Assembly (NCBI RefSeq): GCF_003814875.1
Contig: NZ_RKQF01000001.1
Span: 2,790,001 to 2,854,000 of the forward strand
Source of the DNA: Streptomyces sp. Ag109_O5-1
GTDB lineage: Bacteria > Actinomycetota > Actinomycetes > Streptomycetales > Streptomycetaceae
Direction: 5' to 3'
Length of the DNA: 64,000 nt
Made by a program: the position numbers and the translations under genes. This document shows positions 1-7,921 of the stretch, piece after piece. The number at the start of each line of letters is the position of its first letter. Positions within the stretch are counted from its first letter, which is position 1. The notes under the pieces were generated by a model that saw only the letters and a program-made list of their open reading frames with translations, did no database searches and was not told the origin of the DNA.

Positions 1-1
1 G

Positions 2-196
2 GTCCTGCGCGGCGAGGAGAACTGGACCCTGAACCTGGGCCTGTACAACTGGTCCGGCAAACGCCTCGAATCCGGGGTGGACCTGACCGGTCTGGTCCTG
101 ACCGGCGCCCTGCTCTCCATCGTCCCGATGGCCGTCATGATGATCGCGATGCGCCGCTACTGGCGCACGGGCGTCACGCTGGGAGCCCTCAAGTGA
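2..196 (+). CDS. Carbohydrate ABC transporter permease, C-terminal end (partial)
   Basis: The left edge cuts this gene; the last 64 codons are visible. The peptide ends in one hydrophobic membrane segment (LVLTGALLSIVPMAVMMIA) and a short basic tail. An N-W-T-L-N-L-G-L-style stretch before it fits the C-terminus of MalG-type sugar permeases. Its TGA stop overlaps the GTG start of the GH43 gene by 4 bp (GTGA), so the two are probably translationally coupled. This suggests the transporter imports the oligosaccharides that the hydrolase cleaves. The family call rests on a short fragment and on context. Confidence 0.6.
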   Translation, partial: VLRGEENWTLNLGLYNWSGKRLESGVDLTGLVLTGALLSIVPMAVMMIAMRRYWRTGVTLGALK

Positions 197-1665
197 CCGT
201 GCTGCACAACCCGGTGATCCGCGGCTTCGCCCCCGACCCGTCACTGGTCCGGGCCGGCGACTGGTACTACCTGGCGACCAGTTCCTTCGAGTGGTTCCCG
301 ACGATCCCGATCCACCGCTCCCGCGACCTGGCCCACTGGGAGTACGCGGGCCATGTCGAGGGCGCGGCCCCCGGCGACTCCCTGGCCGGTGTCCCCGACT
401 CGGGCGGCATCTGGGCCCCGTCGCTGAGCTGGGACGGGGTGCGCTTCTGGGTGACGTACTCGATCGTCCGCTCGGTCGGCACCCGGTACTTCGACCTGGA
501 CACATACGTCAGTACGGCCATGGACGTGCCGGGCCCGTGGACTCCCCCGCGCCGGGTCCCGAGCCACGGCTTCGACCCCGCCCTCTTCCACGACAACGGC
601 CGTATCTGGCTCCTCAACATCCAGAACGACCACCGCCCGGGCGGCCGGCGCTTCGCGGGAATCGTCGCCACGGAACTGGACCCGGAGACGCTCACCACCG
701 TCGGTACGACCCGACTCCTGCTCCAGCACGACGGGTTGATCGAGGGCCCGAAGCTGCTGAAACGGGACGGCTGGTACGTCCTGGTCCTGGCGGAGGGCGG
801 GACGGGTTTCGAGCACGGGGTGCGGGTGGCCCGCAGCAGGAACCTCACGGGCCCGTACGACCTCGACGAACGTCCGCTGCTGACGACACGGGACGACCCT
901 GACTGGCCGTTGCAGAAGGCTGGACATGCGGAGTTGGTCCAGACCCCGGAGGGCGCCTGGTTCCTGAGCCACTTGACGGCACGCCCGCTGCAGACACCGC
1001 AAGGACCGAGATGCCCCCTCGGCCGGGAGACGGCGATCCAGGCGGTGACCTGGGACGCGGAGGGCTGGCCGAGACTCCGCCACGGAGACACCCGCCCGGC
1101 GCTCACGGTCGAGACGCCTCAACAGGAACGCCCCTTGAGGGGCTCGGGGCTGCACACGATATGCGGCTACTGCCGCGTGGGCGCGACCAGCCCCCACCGG
1201 CCCGCAGCCAACAGCACAAACCCCTACTTCACCCTCCGCTCCCCCGCAGACCCCTCCTGGATAGACCCCACCACCCGCCCCGGCTGGCTACGCCTCCGCG
1301 GCCACCACGGCCCCGACTCCCTCTGGTCCCACAACCTCCTCGCCCGCCGCATCACCGAACACCGCACACAGGCCCAAGTCACCCTCCAGGCAAGCCCGTC
1401 CACCTTCACCCAGGCCGCCGGCCTGCTCCTCTGGTACAACACCTCGGCCTACTACGCCCTCGACCTCACCTGGTCGGAACCGGAAGGCGAAGCGCAACAC
1501 GGCCAGCAATGGCAGCACAAGGGCCGAACCGTACTCACCCTGACCGCACGCGACGAAGGCGAAACCCGCAGACCGGCCGTCGTGGAAGTCGACGCGACCG
1601 CCCCGCTCACCCTCGGCGTCACGGTCGACGGCGCCGACGCCCGCTTCTGGTACGAAACCGACCGC

Positions 1666-1731
1666 ACCCGCCACCCCCTCGGCCCGCCCCTCGACTTCAC
1701 CCGCCACCCCCTCGGCCCGCCCCTCGACTTC
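1666..1731 (+). repeat. 33-bp tandem duplication inside the GH43 gene
   Basis: Two identical 33-bp units lie head to tail (1666-1698 and 1699-1731). They encode the peptide RHPLGPPLDFT twice in succession, and the next 7 bases continue the match. The unit is a multiple of three, so the frame is kept. The second copy ends 6 bp before the IS target duplication. Confidence 0.9.
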
Positions 1732-1737
1732 ACCCGC

Positions 1738-1745
1738 CTCTCCGA
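1738..1745. repeat. Target-site duplication, left copy (CTCTCCGA)
   Basis: CTCTCCGA directly abuts the left inverted repeat of the IS and recurs at 3176-3183 next to the right inverted repeat. Eight bp is the usual duplication length for IS256-family elements. One extra matching base on the left would allow 9 bp. Confidence 0.85.
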
Positions 1746-3175
1746 GGGAGTGTCTGATCGTTTGTGGGTGGCCTGGTGTGGTTGTTCGTGATTAGCGGTC
1801 GGTGACGCGGTCGCCGTAGTAGCTGGCGAGGCTGTTGATGGCCTGTTTCCAGGCGGGTGTCCGTCCGGTGACGTTGGGGCGGTTCTTGATCGGGTTGCGG
1901 ATGACCAGGTAGAGCACCTTCAAGGCCGCGTCGTCGTCGGGGAAGTGCCCGCGTCGTCGGGTGGCCTGGCGGAAGCGGGAGTTGAGGGATTCGATCATGT
2001 TCGTGGTGTAGACGACACGTCGGATCGGGGCCGGGAAGCGCATGAACACGATCACGTGCTCCCAGCTGCGGCGCCATGTATCGACCACGGCCGGGTAGCG
2101 CTGGCCCCACTCCTCCTCGAAGCGGGCGAACCGCTGCTCGGCCTCATCTGCGGTTTTGGCGGTGTAGACCTCGCGCAGTTGCTTCGCGATGGCGCCCCAG
2201 TGCTGCTTGGCTGCGTAGCGCAGGCTCGTGCGGACGAGGTGGACCACGCAGAGCTGGACATCGGCCTGGGGCCAGACATCGTTGACCGACTCCGGCAGGC
2301 CTTTCAGCCCGTCGCAGCAGGCGATCAGGACGTCCTGGACGCCGCGGTTGCGTAGTTCGGTCAGCCAGGTCATCCACTGCTTGGCGCCCTCACCGCCCGT
2401 GCCGACCCACATCCCGAGCACGTCGCGGTCGCCGTCGAGGTTGATGCCGACGGCGATGTAGACGGGCTTGTTCGCGACGGCGCCGTCGCGAATCTTGATG
2501 TAGATGCAGTCGATCAGCAGGACCGCGTAGATGCGGTCGAGCGGGCGGGTGCGCCAGACGGCGAGGTCGGCTGCGACCTGGGCGGTGGCACGGGAGACCA
2601 GGTCGCGGGAGACCTCCACGTCGTAGATCTCCGCGAGGTGGGCCTGGATCTCCCCGGTCGTGAGCCCCTTGGCGTAGAGGGAGACGATGGTCTCCGAGAA
2701 GCCGTCGACGCGCCGGGCGTGCTTGGGCACGATCTGCGGGGTGAAACTGCCAGTCCGGTCGCGGGGGATGTCAATGGTCACCGGTCCGACCTGCGAGAGC
2801 ACGGTCTTGCGGCTGGTGCCGTTGCGGTGGTTGCCCGAGCCCGCGCCGGCCGCATCGCCCTTCTCGTAGCCCAGGTGCTCGGCCATCTCGGCCTCCAGCG
2901 CACCCTCCAGGACCAGTTTCACCAGCCCCGTCAGCAGCCCGTTCTCGCCGACCAGTTGCAGCCCGTCCCGGCGGGCCCGCTCGATCAGGCTCTCGGCCAG
3001 CCCCCGGTCCTGCTCAGTCGCTGCTTGCGCCAACTCCGCCCCCGTCCGCACCTGATGCTCGTTACCCTCGGGGCCACTCTCGTTCGTACTGCCCATCGTG
3101 ATCCTTCCCGGCAGAGAACCCATCTCATGCCAACTCGGGTCACACCAGGCCAAACACAAACTTCAGGACAGTCCC
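1746..3175 (-). mobile_element. IS256-family insertion sequence, about 1430 bp
   Basis: The left end starts GGGAGTGTCT and the right end, read on the minus strand, starts GGGACTGTCC. Both continue into a shared inner block (GTTTGTG, then TGGCCTGGTGT), giving imperfect terminal inverted repeats of about 34 bp. The element carries one intact transposase gene and is flanked by an 8-bp direct duplication of target DNA. It therefore looks like a simple insertion into the GH43 gene. Intact ends, an intact transposase and a perfect duplication suggest that it moved in recently and may still be active. Confidence 0.9.
1792..3096 (-). CDS. IS256-family (mutator-type) transposase
   Basis: This 434-residue transposase has the DDE catalytic plan of the Mutator/IS256 family. 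The first Asp is in VLLIDCIYIKI, the second in IACCDGLKG, and the Glu in NMIESLNSRFR. The N-terminal region (VLEGALEAEMAEHLGYEKG) is also typical. The ATG at 3096 is preferred over upstream starts because GGAAGGA lies about 7 bases before it on the minus strand. The size is normal for the family and there is no frameshift. It is the only gene of the element and lies opposite to the GH43 gene it disrupts. Confidence 0.93.
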   Translation of the reverse strand: MGSTNESGPEGNEHQVRTGAELAQAATEQDRGLAESLIERARRDGLQLVGENGLLTGLVKLVLEGALEAEMAEHLGYEKGDAAGAGSGNHRNGTSRKTVLSQVGPVTIDIPRDRTGSFTPQIVPKHARRVDGFSETIVSLYAKGLTTGEIQAHLAEIYDVEVSRDLVSRATAQVAADLAVWRTRPLDRIYAVLLIDCIYIKIRDGAVANKPVYIAVGINLDGDRDVLGMWVGTGGEGAKQWMTWLTELRNRGVQDVLIACCDGLKGLPESVNDVWPQADVQLCVVHLVRTSLRYAAKQHWGAIAKQLREVYTAKTADEAEQRFARFEEEWGQRYPAVVDTWRRSWEHVIVFMRFPAPIRRVVYTTNMIESLNSRFRQATRRRGHFPDDDAALKVLYLVIRNPIKNRPNVTGRTPAWKQAINSLASYYGDRVTDR

Positions 3176-3183
3176 CTCTCCGA
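3176..3183. repeat. Target-site duplication, right copy (CTCTCCGA)
   Basis: This matches 1738-1745 exactly and abuts the right inverted repeat of the IS. Confidence 0.85.
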
Positions 3184-3304
3184 CGACCACGGCTCCCGGC
3201 TCCGGTTCACCGGAGCGCTCGTCGCAATCCATGCCGTAGACCTCGTAGACGCCTCTTTCACCGCGGATTTCACGGACTTCCACGTCATTTGCACACCGGA
3301 CTGA
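3184..3304 (+). pseudogene. GH43 glycosidase, severed 3' end
   Basis: About 40 codons that belong to the GH43 gene continue in the expected frame after the IS. The peptide runs DDHGSRLRFTGALVAIHAVD and ends DFHVICTPD before TGA at 3302-3304. The 'F-T-G-A ... D ... A-D-F-x-x-F' pattern is the usual end of the GH43 C-terminal beta-sandwich. Joining base 1745 to base 3184 regenerates an Asp codon (GA + C) with no frame change. This shows the gene was intact before insertion. Confidence 0.85.
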
Positions 3305-3503
3305 TCCGACCGCCATTGTTCGAAGTTTCGAAAGTCCCGCCACCAGTGATCCCGCGAATTCCCAGGTCTTCACGCCGTGTTGACGTGCACCTATCGTAGG
3401 AAGCGCTTACTGCACGGCTTGTACGCAGACCGCGGAAGCAGCGTTGGTCGCAACTTTCGTTACTTTCGTTGGCCCAAAGGCGGGCCGGAGAGGCGGGTTC
3501 CCC
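3305..3503 (+). promoter_or_regulatory. GH43-lacI intergenic region with candidate LacI-type operators
   Basis: Three signals stand out. TTCGAAGTTTCGAA at 3319-3332 contains an inverted CGAA-N2-TTCG; CGAA/TTCG palindromes are known upstream of Streptomyces xylan-utilisation genes. AAGCGCTT at 3401-3408 is a CG-centred palindrome of the type bound by LacI/GalR proteins. The 9-mer ACTTTCGTT occurs twice in tandem at 3453-3470, shortly before the lacI start. TTGACG at 3380-3385 could be a -35 box, but I see no convincing -10. Autoregulation by the downstream LacI protein is an inference. Confidence 0.4.
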
Positions 3504-4568
3504 ATGGTCCGTGCCGGGGGTACGAGCGTGGCGGCAGCCGGTCCGACACTGGCGGTGGTGGCCCGCGAGGCGGGCGTCTCCGTACCGACCGCGTCGAAGG
3601 TGGTCAACGGCCGTGACGACGTGGCCCCCGAGACCCGGCGCCGGGTCACCGAGGCCCTCGAACGGCTCGGCTATGTCCGCCGGCCCCGTTTCGACGCGGC
3701 GAAGGCCCCCGTCCTGATCGACCTGGTCGTGCACTCGCTGGACAGTTCGTGGTCGGGCGCGGTGCTGCACGGGGTGGAGGAGGCGGCGCACGAGGCGGGT
3801 CTGGAGGTCGTCGTGTCGGCGGGGCCGACCCGGACGCGGGCCGGCCGCCCGGAGCGCGGCTGGCTGGACAAGCTCACCGTGCGCGGCTCCTCGGGAGTGC
3901 TGTTCAACCTGGCCGAGCTGACCCAGGCCCAGTACGCCTGGCTGGACCACCACCGGATCCCGTACGTGCTGATCGACCCCGTCCACGAGCCCCCTGCGGG
4001 AGCCGTGTCGGTCGGGGCCGCGAACTGGCAGGGCGGGGTGACCGCGACCGAGCACCTGCTCGCGCTGGGGCATGAGCGGATCGCGGTGATCGCCGGCAGC
4101 CGGCGCAAGATGTGCAGCAGCGCCCGGGTGGCCGGCTACCGCTCGGCGCTCGCCTCGGCGGGTCTGCGTCATCGTGGCGAGTACGTCCGGCACGCGGGTT
4201 TCGACGAGGGCACGGCCCGGCATCGTATGCACGAACTGCTCGACCTGCCGGAGCCGCCGACCGCCGTGTTCGTCTGTTCGGACCGGATGGCGCTCGGGGC
4301 GTACACGGCGCTGGCCGAGCGCGGGCTGCGAGTGCCGGACGACATCAGCGTGGTCGGCTTCGACGATCTGCCGGAGGCGCGCTGGGGGTCCCCCGCGCTG
4401 ACCACGGTCCGCCAGCCGCTGTCGGAGATGGCGGCCACGGCGCTGCGGCTGCTGGTGCGGCTGATGCACGGGGACCGCCCGGAGGGCACCCGGACGGAGC
4501 TGTCGACGCGGCTGGTGGAGCGGGCCAGCACGGCGGCGCCGGCGGCCCGTTCGGCCGTACGACGGTGA
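3504..4568 (+). CDS. LacI/GalR family transcriptional regulator
   Basis: This is a 354-residue repressor-type regulator. The N-terminal helix-turn-helix and hinge are clear (TLAVVAREAGVSVPTASKVV at about residues 14-33, then an ERLGYV hinge-like segment). A periplasmic-binding-protein-like sugar-sensing domain fills the rest; FVCSDRMALGAYTAL and VVGFDDLPEA are strongly family-typical. The start at 3504 puts the recognition helix near the N-terminus as usual; an in-frame start at 3444 would add 20 unlikely residues. It lies just downstream of the permease/GH43 genes in the same orientation, so it probably controls that sugar-uptake and hydrolysis operon. The sugar is unknown. Confidence 0.92.
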   Translation: MVRAGGTSVAAAGPTLAVVAREAGVSVPTASKVVNGRDDVAPETRRRVTEALERLGYVRRPRFDAAKAPVLIDLVVHSLDSSWSGAVLHGVEEAAHEAGLEVVVSAGPTRTRAGRPERGWLDKLTVRGSSGVLFNLAELTQAQYAWLDHHRIPYVLIDPVHEPPAGAVSVGAANWQGGVTATEHLLALGHERIAVIAGSRRKMCSSARVAGYRSALASAGLRHRGEYVRHAGFDEGTARHRMHELLDLPEPPTAVFVCSDRMALGAYTALAERGLRVPDDISVVGFDDLPEARWGSPALTTVRQPLSEMAATALRLLVRLMHGDRPEGTRTELSTRLVERASTAAPAARSAVRR

Positions 4569-4598
4569 CCGCGGCCTGTTCATGATCGTTTCCCGGGC

Positions 4599-4802
4599 AT
4601 GAAACTCACCCCGCGTACCGCGGCGGCCTGCGCCCTGACCGCCGCCGCCCTGACCATGGCGTTGGGCACCGCCCACGCCACGACCCTGACCGTCGCCCCG
4701 GCCCGGCAGCATGCCACGGTGGCCGCCCCGGCCGACGAGCACGACCCGAAGGAGGACGTGGAACTGGACGAGAACGGCCGCCCGGACCTGGGCGAGGACT
4801 GA
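4599..4802 (+). CDS. Small secreted protein, 67 residues, function unknown
   Basis: The N-terminus is a plain Sec-type signal peptide: MKLTPR, then an Ala/Leu-rich core, then a likely cut near ALGTAHA. What remains is a short, acidic, low-complexity tail of about 40 residues (DEHDPKEDVELDENGRPDL). I recognise no domain. It lies 30 bp after the LacI gene and faces another small secreted-protein gene across a hairpin. It could be a genuine small exported protein; the high Ala content makes chance coding possible. Confidence 0.5.
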   Translation: MKLTPRTAAACALTAAALTMALGTAHATTLTVAPARQHATVAAPADEHDPKEDVELDENGRPDLGED

Positions 4803-4825
4803 GCCGGAGCGCCCCGGCAGGGGCG

Positions 4826-4866
4826 GGGGAACTGCGCGACCCGTCACCACGGTCCCGCAGTTCCCC
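4826..4866. terminator. Bidirectional hairpin between convergent small genes
   Basis: GGGGAACTGCG (4826-4836) pairs perfectly with CGCAGTTCCCC (4856-4866): an 11-bp stem with a 19-base loop. It lies between two convergent genes and could terminate both. The left arm is part of the dispersed GGGGAACTGCGCGAC-type repeat seen elsewhere in the window. Confidence 0.6.
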
Positions 4867-4879
4867 ACTCGCCGGTCTC

Positions 4880-5125
4880 TCAGTCGTCGTCGGCCTGGCG
4901 CGGCTCGCCCATCAACGCCTGGATCGCGTCCACGGCGCTGCCGTCGTGGTCGCTGCCGGCGTCACCCCTCCCGGTCTGGAGGTTCGCCGTGCGGTCCACC
5001 TCCAGGATGGAGTCCGCGTGGGAGTTGTCCAGCACCGTGATCAGGCTCCCGCCCGCGTACGCGGGAGCCGCGGTCGCAGCGAGCAGCGCCGCGGCGACGG
5101 CAGCGGCCGCCCGCAACCGCGTCAC
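4880..5125 (-). CDS. Small secreted protein, 81 residues, coupled to the PEP-mutase-like gene
   Basis: A signal peptide is evident (MTRLRAAAAVAAALLAATAA, with probable cleavage after PAYA). The mature part of about 56 residues is acidic, has no Cys, and carries the stretch GGSLITVLDNSHADSILEVD. I do not recognise a family. The GTG start overlaps the stop of the upstream enzyme gene by 4 bp (GTGA), so the two should be co-translated. Why an exported peptide would be coupled to a cytoplasmic lyase-like enzyme is not evident. Confidence 0.55.
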   Translation of the reverse strand: MTRLRAAAAVAAALLAATAAPAYAGGSLITVLDNSHADSILEVDRTANLQTGRGDAGSDHDGSAVDAIQALMGEPRQADDD

Positions 5126-5994
5126 ACGCCCACGCCCTCGGACTCGGGCTCGTCGAGCCGCTCCCGGGCGATGTTGCGCTCCAGGAGGGTCGTGGACGCC
5201 TTGACGCCGACCCCGCTCGCCGCGTCCACCTGGGGCAGTCGGCCGTCCGCCGCCCTGAGGTCGCTGAGCGCGGAGTCCATCGCCTCATGCGCGGCGAACA
5301 GACAGGGCGTGGAGTAGATCGCGACGTCGACGCCGAGATCGTCCAGTTCCGTGAGGGAGAGCCTGGGCGACTTGCCGCCGGCGATCTGGTTGAACAGCAG
5401 CGGCTTGTCGCCGACGACCTTGCGGATGCGGCGGATCCACTCCTCGCTGCGCACCCCGTCGACGAGGACAACGTCGGCGTCGGTGGCGGCGAGCCGCTCC
5501 GCGCGGTGCAGGATGTCGTGCTCGTCGGTGGCGTCCGTACGGGCCACGACGACCAGGTCCGTGCGGGTCTCCAGGACCTTCTCCAGCTTCTCCAGGTACT
5601 CGTCCAGCGGCAGCACCTGCTTGCCGTCGGCGTGCCCGCAGCGTCGGGGCCGCTTCTGGTCCTCCAGAATCACCCCGGAGGCGCCGATCCGTTCCAGCCC
5701 CTCCACGACATGGCAGGCGACCTCGGGGTCGACGTACCCGTCGTCGATGTCGACCAGCAGATGGTGGTGCGGGAACGCGCCCCGCAGCCGCTGGACGAAG
5801 GCCACCATGTCGGGCCAGGCGATGAATCCGATGTCCGGCAGGCCGTAGTACGACGCGGCGAAGCCGAAGCCGGAGACGAACATCCCGTCGTAGTGCTTGG
5901 CCGCGATCGATGCCGAGTACATGTCGTACACGCCGATCAGCGGGGTGGTCCCCGGCCCGGCGATCTGTTCGCGCAGCTTCTTCCCGTAAGTCAA
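5122..5994 (-). CDS. Isocitrate lyase / PEP mutase family protein
   Basis: This 290-residue protein has the alpha/beta-barrel signature of the PEP mutase/isocitrate lyase superfamily. GVYDMYSASIAAKHYDGMF lies near the N-terminus. VDIDDGY supplies the metal-binding Asp residues. ILEDQKRPRRCGH is the catalytic-loop region, with the family Lys/Arg-x-Cys-Gly-His. ARTDATDEHD follows. Relatives cleave or rearrange C-C or C-P bonds in 2-hydroxy or phosphono acids (2-methylisocitrate lyase, oxaloacetate hydrolase, PEP mutase). No phosphonate genes are nearby, so a lyase or hydrolase role is more likely than phosphonate synthesis. TTG at 5994 is chosen because GGAGGAG lies about 8 bases upstream. Confidence 0.85.
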   Translation of the reverse strand: MTYGKKLREQIAGPGTTPLIGVYDMYSASIAAKHYDGMFVSGFGFAASYYGLPDIGFIAWPDMVAFVQRLRGAFPHHHLLVDIDDGYVDPEVACHVVEGLERIGASGVILEDQKRPRRCGHADGKQVLPLDEYLEKLEKVLETRTDLVVVARTDATDEHDILHRAERLAATDADVVLVDGVRSEEWIRRIRKVVGDKPLLFNQIAGGKSPRLSLTELDDLGVDVAIYSTPCLFAAHEAMDSALSDLRAADGRLPQVDAASGVGVKASTTLLERNIARERLDEPESEGVGV

Positions 5995-6153
5995 GGTCCG
6001 GCTCCTCCGGTGGGTGGGTGGCGCGAGGTCCTGGTGGATCTCCGCGTCTCGACGCCCTTTGCCAAGACAAGAGCATCTCTAGATACGCACGTGACCATCT
6101 CCGTGCGCGACCTTTACTCACTCCAATGGCGGATGCGGTTCACCGGAGAAACG

Positions 6154-6804
6154 TCACTGGTCGAGCCGGGCGGCCCAGCCGATACCGCCGTACAGGTGGG
6201 CCAGGAAGCGGGGATCCCGGTAGGCCTCGCGGGCGTGCCCCAGGGCCGTGTAGAACACCCGTCCGGCCCCTTGCTCACGGCACCAGGCCAGCGGATGGTC
6301 GTCGCCCATCCCGCCCCCGTCGTACGACGTCTCGTCGGCGCGCAGCAGTACCCGCGCCCGGCCCCGCGGGTTGTCGCGGAAGTCGTACCACTCGTCGGTG
6401 AAGTCCCAGACGGCGGGCAGCTGCCGGGTCGCCGGATGGCCGTGGTCCTCGACGAGCGCCCTGCCGGGCTGGTACCGGGGGTGGCGGTCGAAGCGGGCGC
6501 CGAGGAGTTCGCCGTAGTACGGCCATGCGTACTCGGTGTCGGCCGCCGCGTGGACACCGGCGAAGCCGCCGCCCGCCTCGACGTAGGCGGCCAGCCCGGC
6601 ACGCCCTGCCTGGGTCAGGATCTCGCCGCTGGTGGAGAGGAAGACGACGGCCGCGTACCCGTCCAGCGTCTGTTCGAGCGCGGCCGGGTCCTCGGTGGCG
6701 TCCACCTCGAACCCGGTGAACTCCCGTACGGCGGCGATGCCGTCGGGTATCGAGTCGTGGCGGTAGCCGGTGGTGCGGGTGAGCAGGAGCAGTCGAAGGG
6801 GCAT
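6154..6804 (-). CDS. ThuA-like domain protein
   Basis: This 216-residue protein has the glutamine-amidotransferase-like fold of ThuA (trehalose utilisation) proteins. The N-terminus RLLLLTRTTGYRHDSIPDG carries the family T-x-G-x-R-H. VVFLSTSGEIL follows, then GGGFAGVHAAADTEY (nucleophile-elbow region without the amidotransferase Cys). GRVFYTALGHAREAY lies near the end, as in ThuA. Such proteins act in sugar metabolism, but their reaction is poorly defined. ATG at 6804 starts directly at the first beta strand. No sugar-utilisation genes adjoin it. Confidence 0.82.
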   Translation of the reverse strand: MPLRLLLLTRTTGYRHDSIPDGIAAVREFTGFEVDATEDPAALEQTLDGYAAVVFLSTSGEILTQAGRAGLAAYVEAGGGFAGVHAAADTEYAWPYYGELLGARFDRHPRYQPGRALVEDHGHPATRQLPAVWDFTDEWYDFRDNPRGRARVLLRADETSYDGGGMGDDHPLAWCREQGAGRVFYTALGHAREAYRDPRFLAHLYGGIGWAARLDQ

Positions 6805-6835
6805 GCCCGCATGGTCGCCCACCGGCCGGGAGGGC

Positions 6836-7369
6836 TCAAAGGCCCGGTGTCGGCACGCTGTTGTCGGGTGCGCCGTCCCCGTTGGACGGCAGGTCGCCGC
6901 GCTGTACGGGTTCGGAGTCGGTGAAGGCCGGGTCGGGCGTGGGCAGCAGGGTGTCGAGCTCGGCGGCCGAGGGACGGTGGACCCCGCGCAGCGCCTTGCC
7001 CAGCGCGGCGTCGGAGGCCCCGCCCTCACCCTCCAGCCACACCACACAGTCCTTCTTCGCCACCTGGTACTTGTGGTGTCCCGCGTTGCGCGGGTGGTCG
7101 GTGTAGAGGTGGATGACGGCGCCCGTGCTGTCCGTGTAGGCGGCGGAGAAACCGTCGTCGCCCTGTACGCCGACGGACTGCTGGGCGAGGGTGAACCCCG
7201 GTGCCTCGGTGACGTAGACCAGCTCGGGCGCCATGCCCAACGCCTTGACCCGGGCGTCGAGTTCGGCCTGGCTCGCGGGCGAACCGGAGCCCGCCTTCTC
7301 GGTGCCGCATCCGGTGAGCAGGACGGAGGCGAACAGCAAGGGCGGCAGCACGCGCAGGGCACGGATCAT
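6836..7369 (-). CDS. Putative lipoprotein, function unknown
   Basis: This 177-residue protein has a lipoprotein signal peptide (MIRALRVLPPLLFASVLLTG, then Cys in L-T-G-C), so it is probably anchored to the outer face of the membrane. The mature region contains GMAPELVYVTEAPGFT and HPRNAGHHKYQVAKKDC and a Pro/Asp-rich C-terminus. I do not recognise a named domain. It shares strand with the ThuA-like gene 31 bp downstream and may be its operon partner. Confidence 0.7.
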   Translation of the reverse strand: MIRALRVLPPLLFASVLLTGCGTEKAGSGSPASQAELDARVKALGMAPELVYVTEAPGFTLAQQSVGVQGDDGFSAAYTDSTGAVIHLYTDHPRNAGHHKYQVAKKDCVVWLEGEGGASDAALGKALRGVHRPSAAELDTLLPTPDPAFTDSEPVQRGDLPSNGDGAPDNSVPTPGL

Positions 7370-7525
7370 GCGCCCATCGTGCCGCACAGGCGTTCCACAG
7401 GCACGGGGGTTTCCCGGCGGCCGCGGTTGCCGGCCCGGGGCTACGACGCCGGCACCCCGCATCCCCTTCGGCTGGAGGTCCGATTCGTTCAAGACCGACG
7501 ACCGGCCCCCGCCTACGGTGACGCC

Positions 7526-7921
7526 ATGACTCCACGATTCGCCGTGATCGGTCTCGTCGCCTCCGACCTGACCGCGTCCCTCGCCTTCTACCGTCGCCTC
7601 GGCCTGGACTTCCCGCCCGGCGCCGAGGAACAGCCGCATGTCGAGGCCGAGTTGCCCGGCGGCCTCACCCTCGCCCTGGACACGGAGGAGACGATCCGCT
7701 CCTTCCACCCGGCCTGGCACCCGCCGGCCGGCGGCGGCCGGGTGTCACTCGCCTTCCGCTGCGCGTCGCCCGCCGAGGTGGACACGGTGTACGAGGACCT
7801 GGTCGTCGCCGGCCACCACGGCGAGCTGAAGCCCTGGGACGCCTTCTGGGGCCAGCGTTACGCCACGGTCCACGACCCCGACGGCAACGGCGTCGACCTG
7901 TTCGCCCCGCTACCGCAGTAG
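7526..7921 (+). CDS. VOC (glyoxalase/bleomycin-resistance) family protein
   Basis: This 131-residue protein has the vicinal-oxygen-chelate fold. It opens with [20 protein letters not shown], the usual first beta-alpha unit, and ends with [15 protein letters not shown], the usual last strand. One glyoxalase-like module of normal size is present. Members bind metal and act as lyases, dioxygenases or resistance proteins; the substrate cannot be told. ATG at 7526 begins right at the fold. Its last 12 bp overlap the end of the convergent AraC gene. Confidence 0.87.
   Translation: MTPRFAVIGLVASDLTASLAFYRRLGLDFPPGAEEQPHVEAELPGGLTLALDTEETIRSFHPAWHPPAGGGRVSLAFRCASPAEVDTVYEDLVVAGHHGELKPWDAFWGQRYATVHDPDGNGVDLFAPLPQ

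Larger units (their letters stand above)
193..1745 (+). pseudogene. GH43 family glycosidase (beta-xylosidase/arabinofuranosidase type), interrupted by an IS element
   Basis: This is the 5' part of a glycoside hydrolase family 43 gene. Family hallmarks are visible. An early Asp sits in GFAPDPSLV (Asp15, the usual catalytic base). A second Asp lies in HGFDPALFHD. The Glu in DGLIEGPKLL is the likely general acid. A C-terminal beta-sandwich region begins near residue 320. The substrate is probably a xylo- or arabino-oligosaccharide, and with no signal peptide the enzyme should act in the cytoplasm. The frame is native up to about codon 517. It then runs into IS DNA and stops at 1791 with a foreign tail. 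The missing end lies at 3184-3304. Removing the IS and one 8-bp repeat restores a 557-residue frame. The GTG start overlaps the permease stop. Confidence 0.85.

Noticed and set aside
1792..3096. Possible fusion of GH43 with a transposase tail as a functional protein
   Set aside because: The last 16 or so residues before 1791 come from IS end sequence, and the true GH43 end is found beyond the IS.
5122..5994. Phosphonate biosynthesis gene (true PEP mutase)
   Set aside because: No phosphonopyruvate decarboxylase or related genes lie nearby, and superfamily members with other activities are more common.
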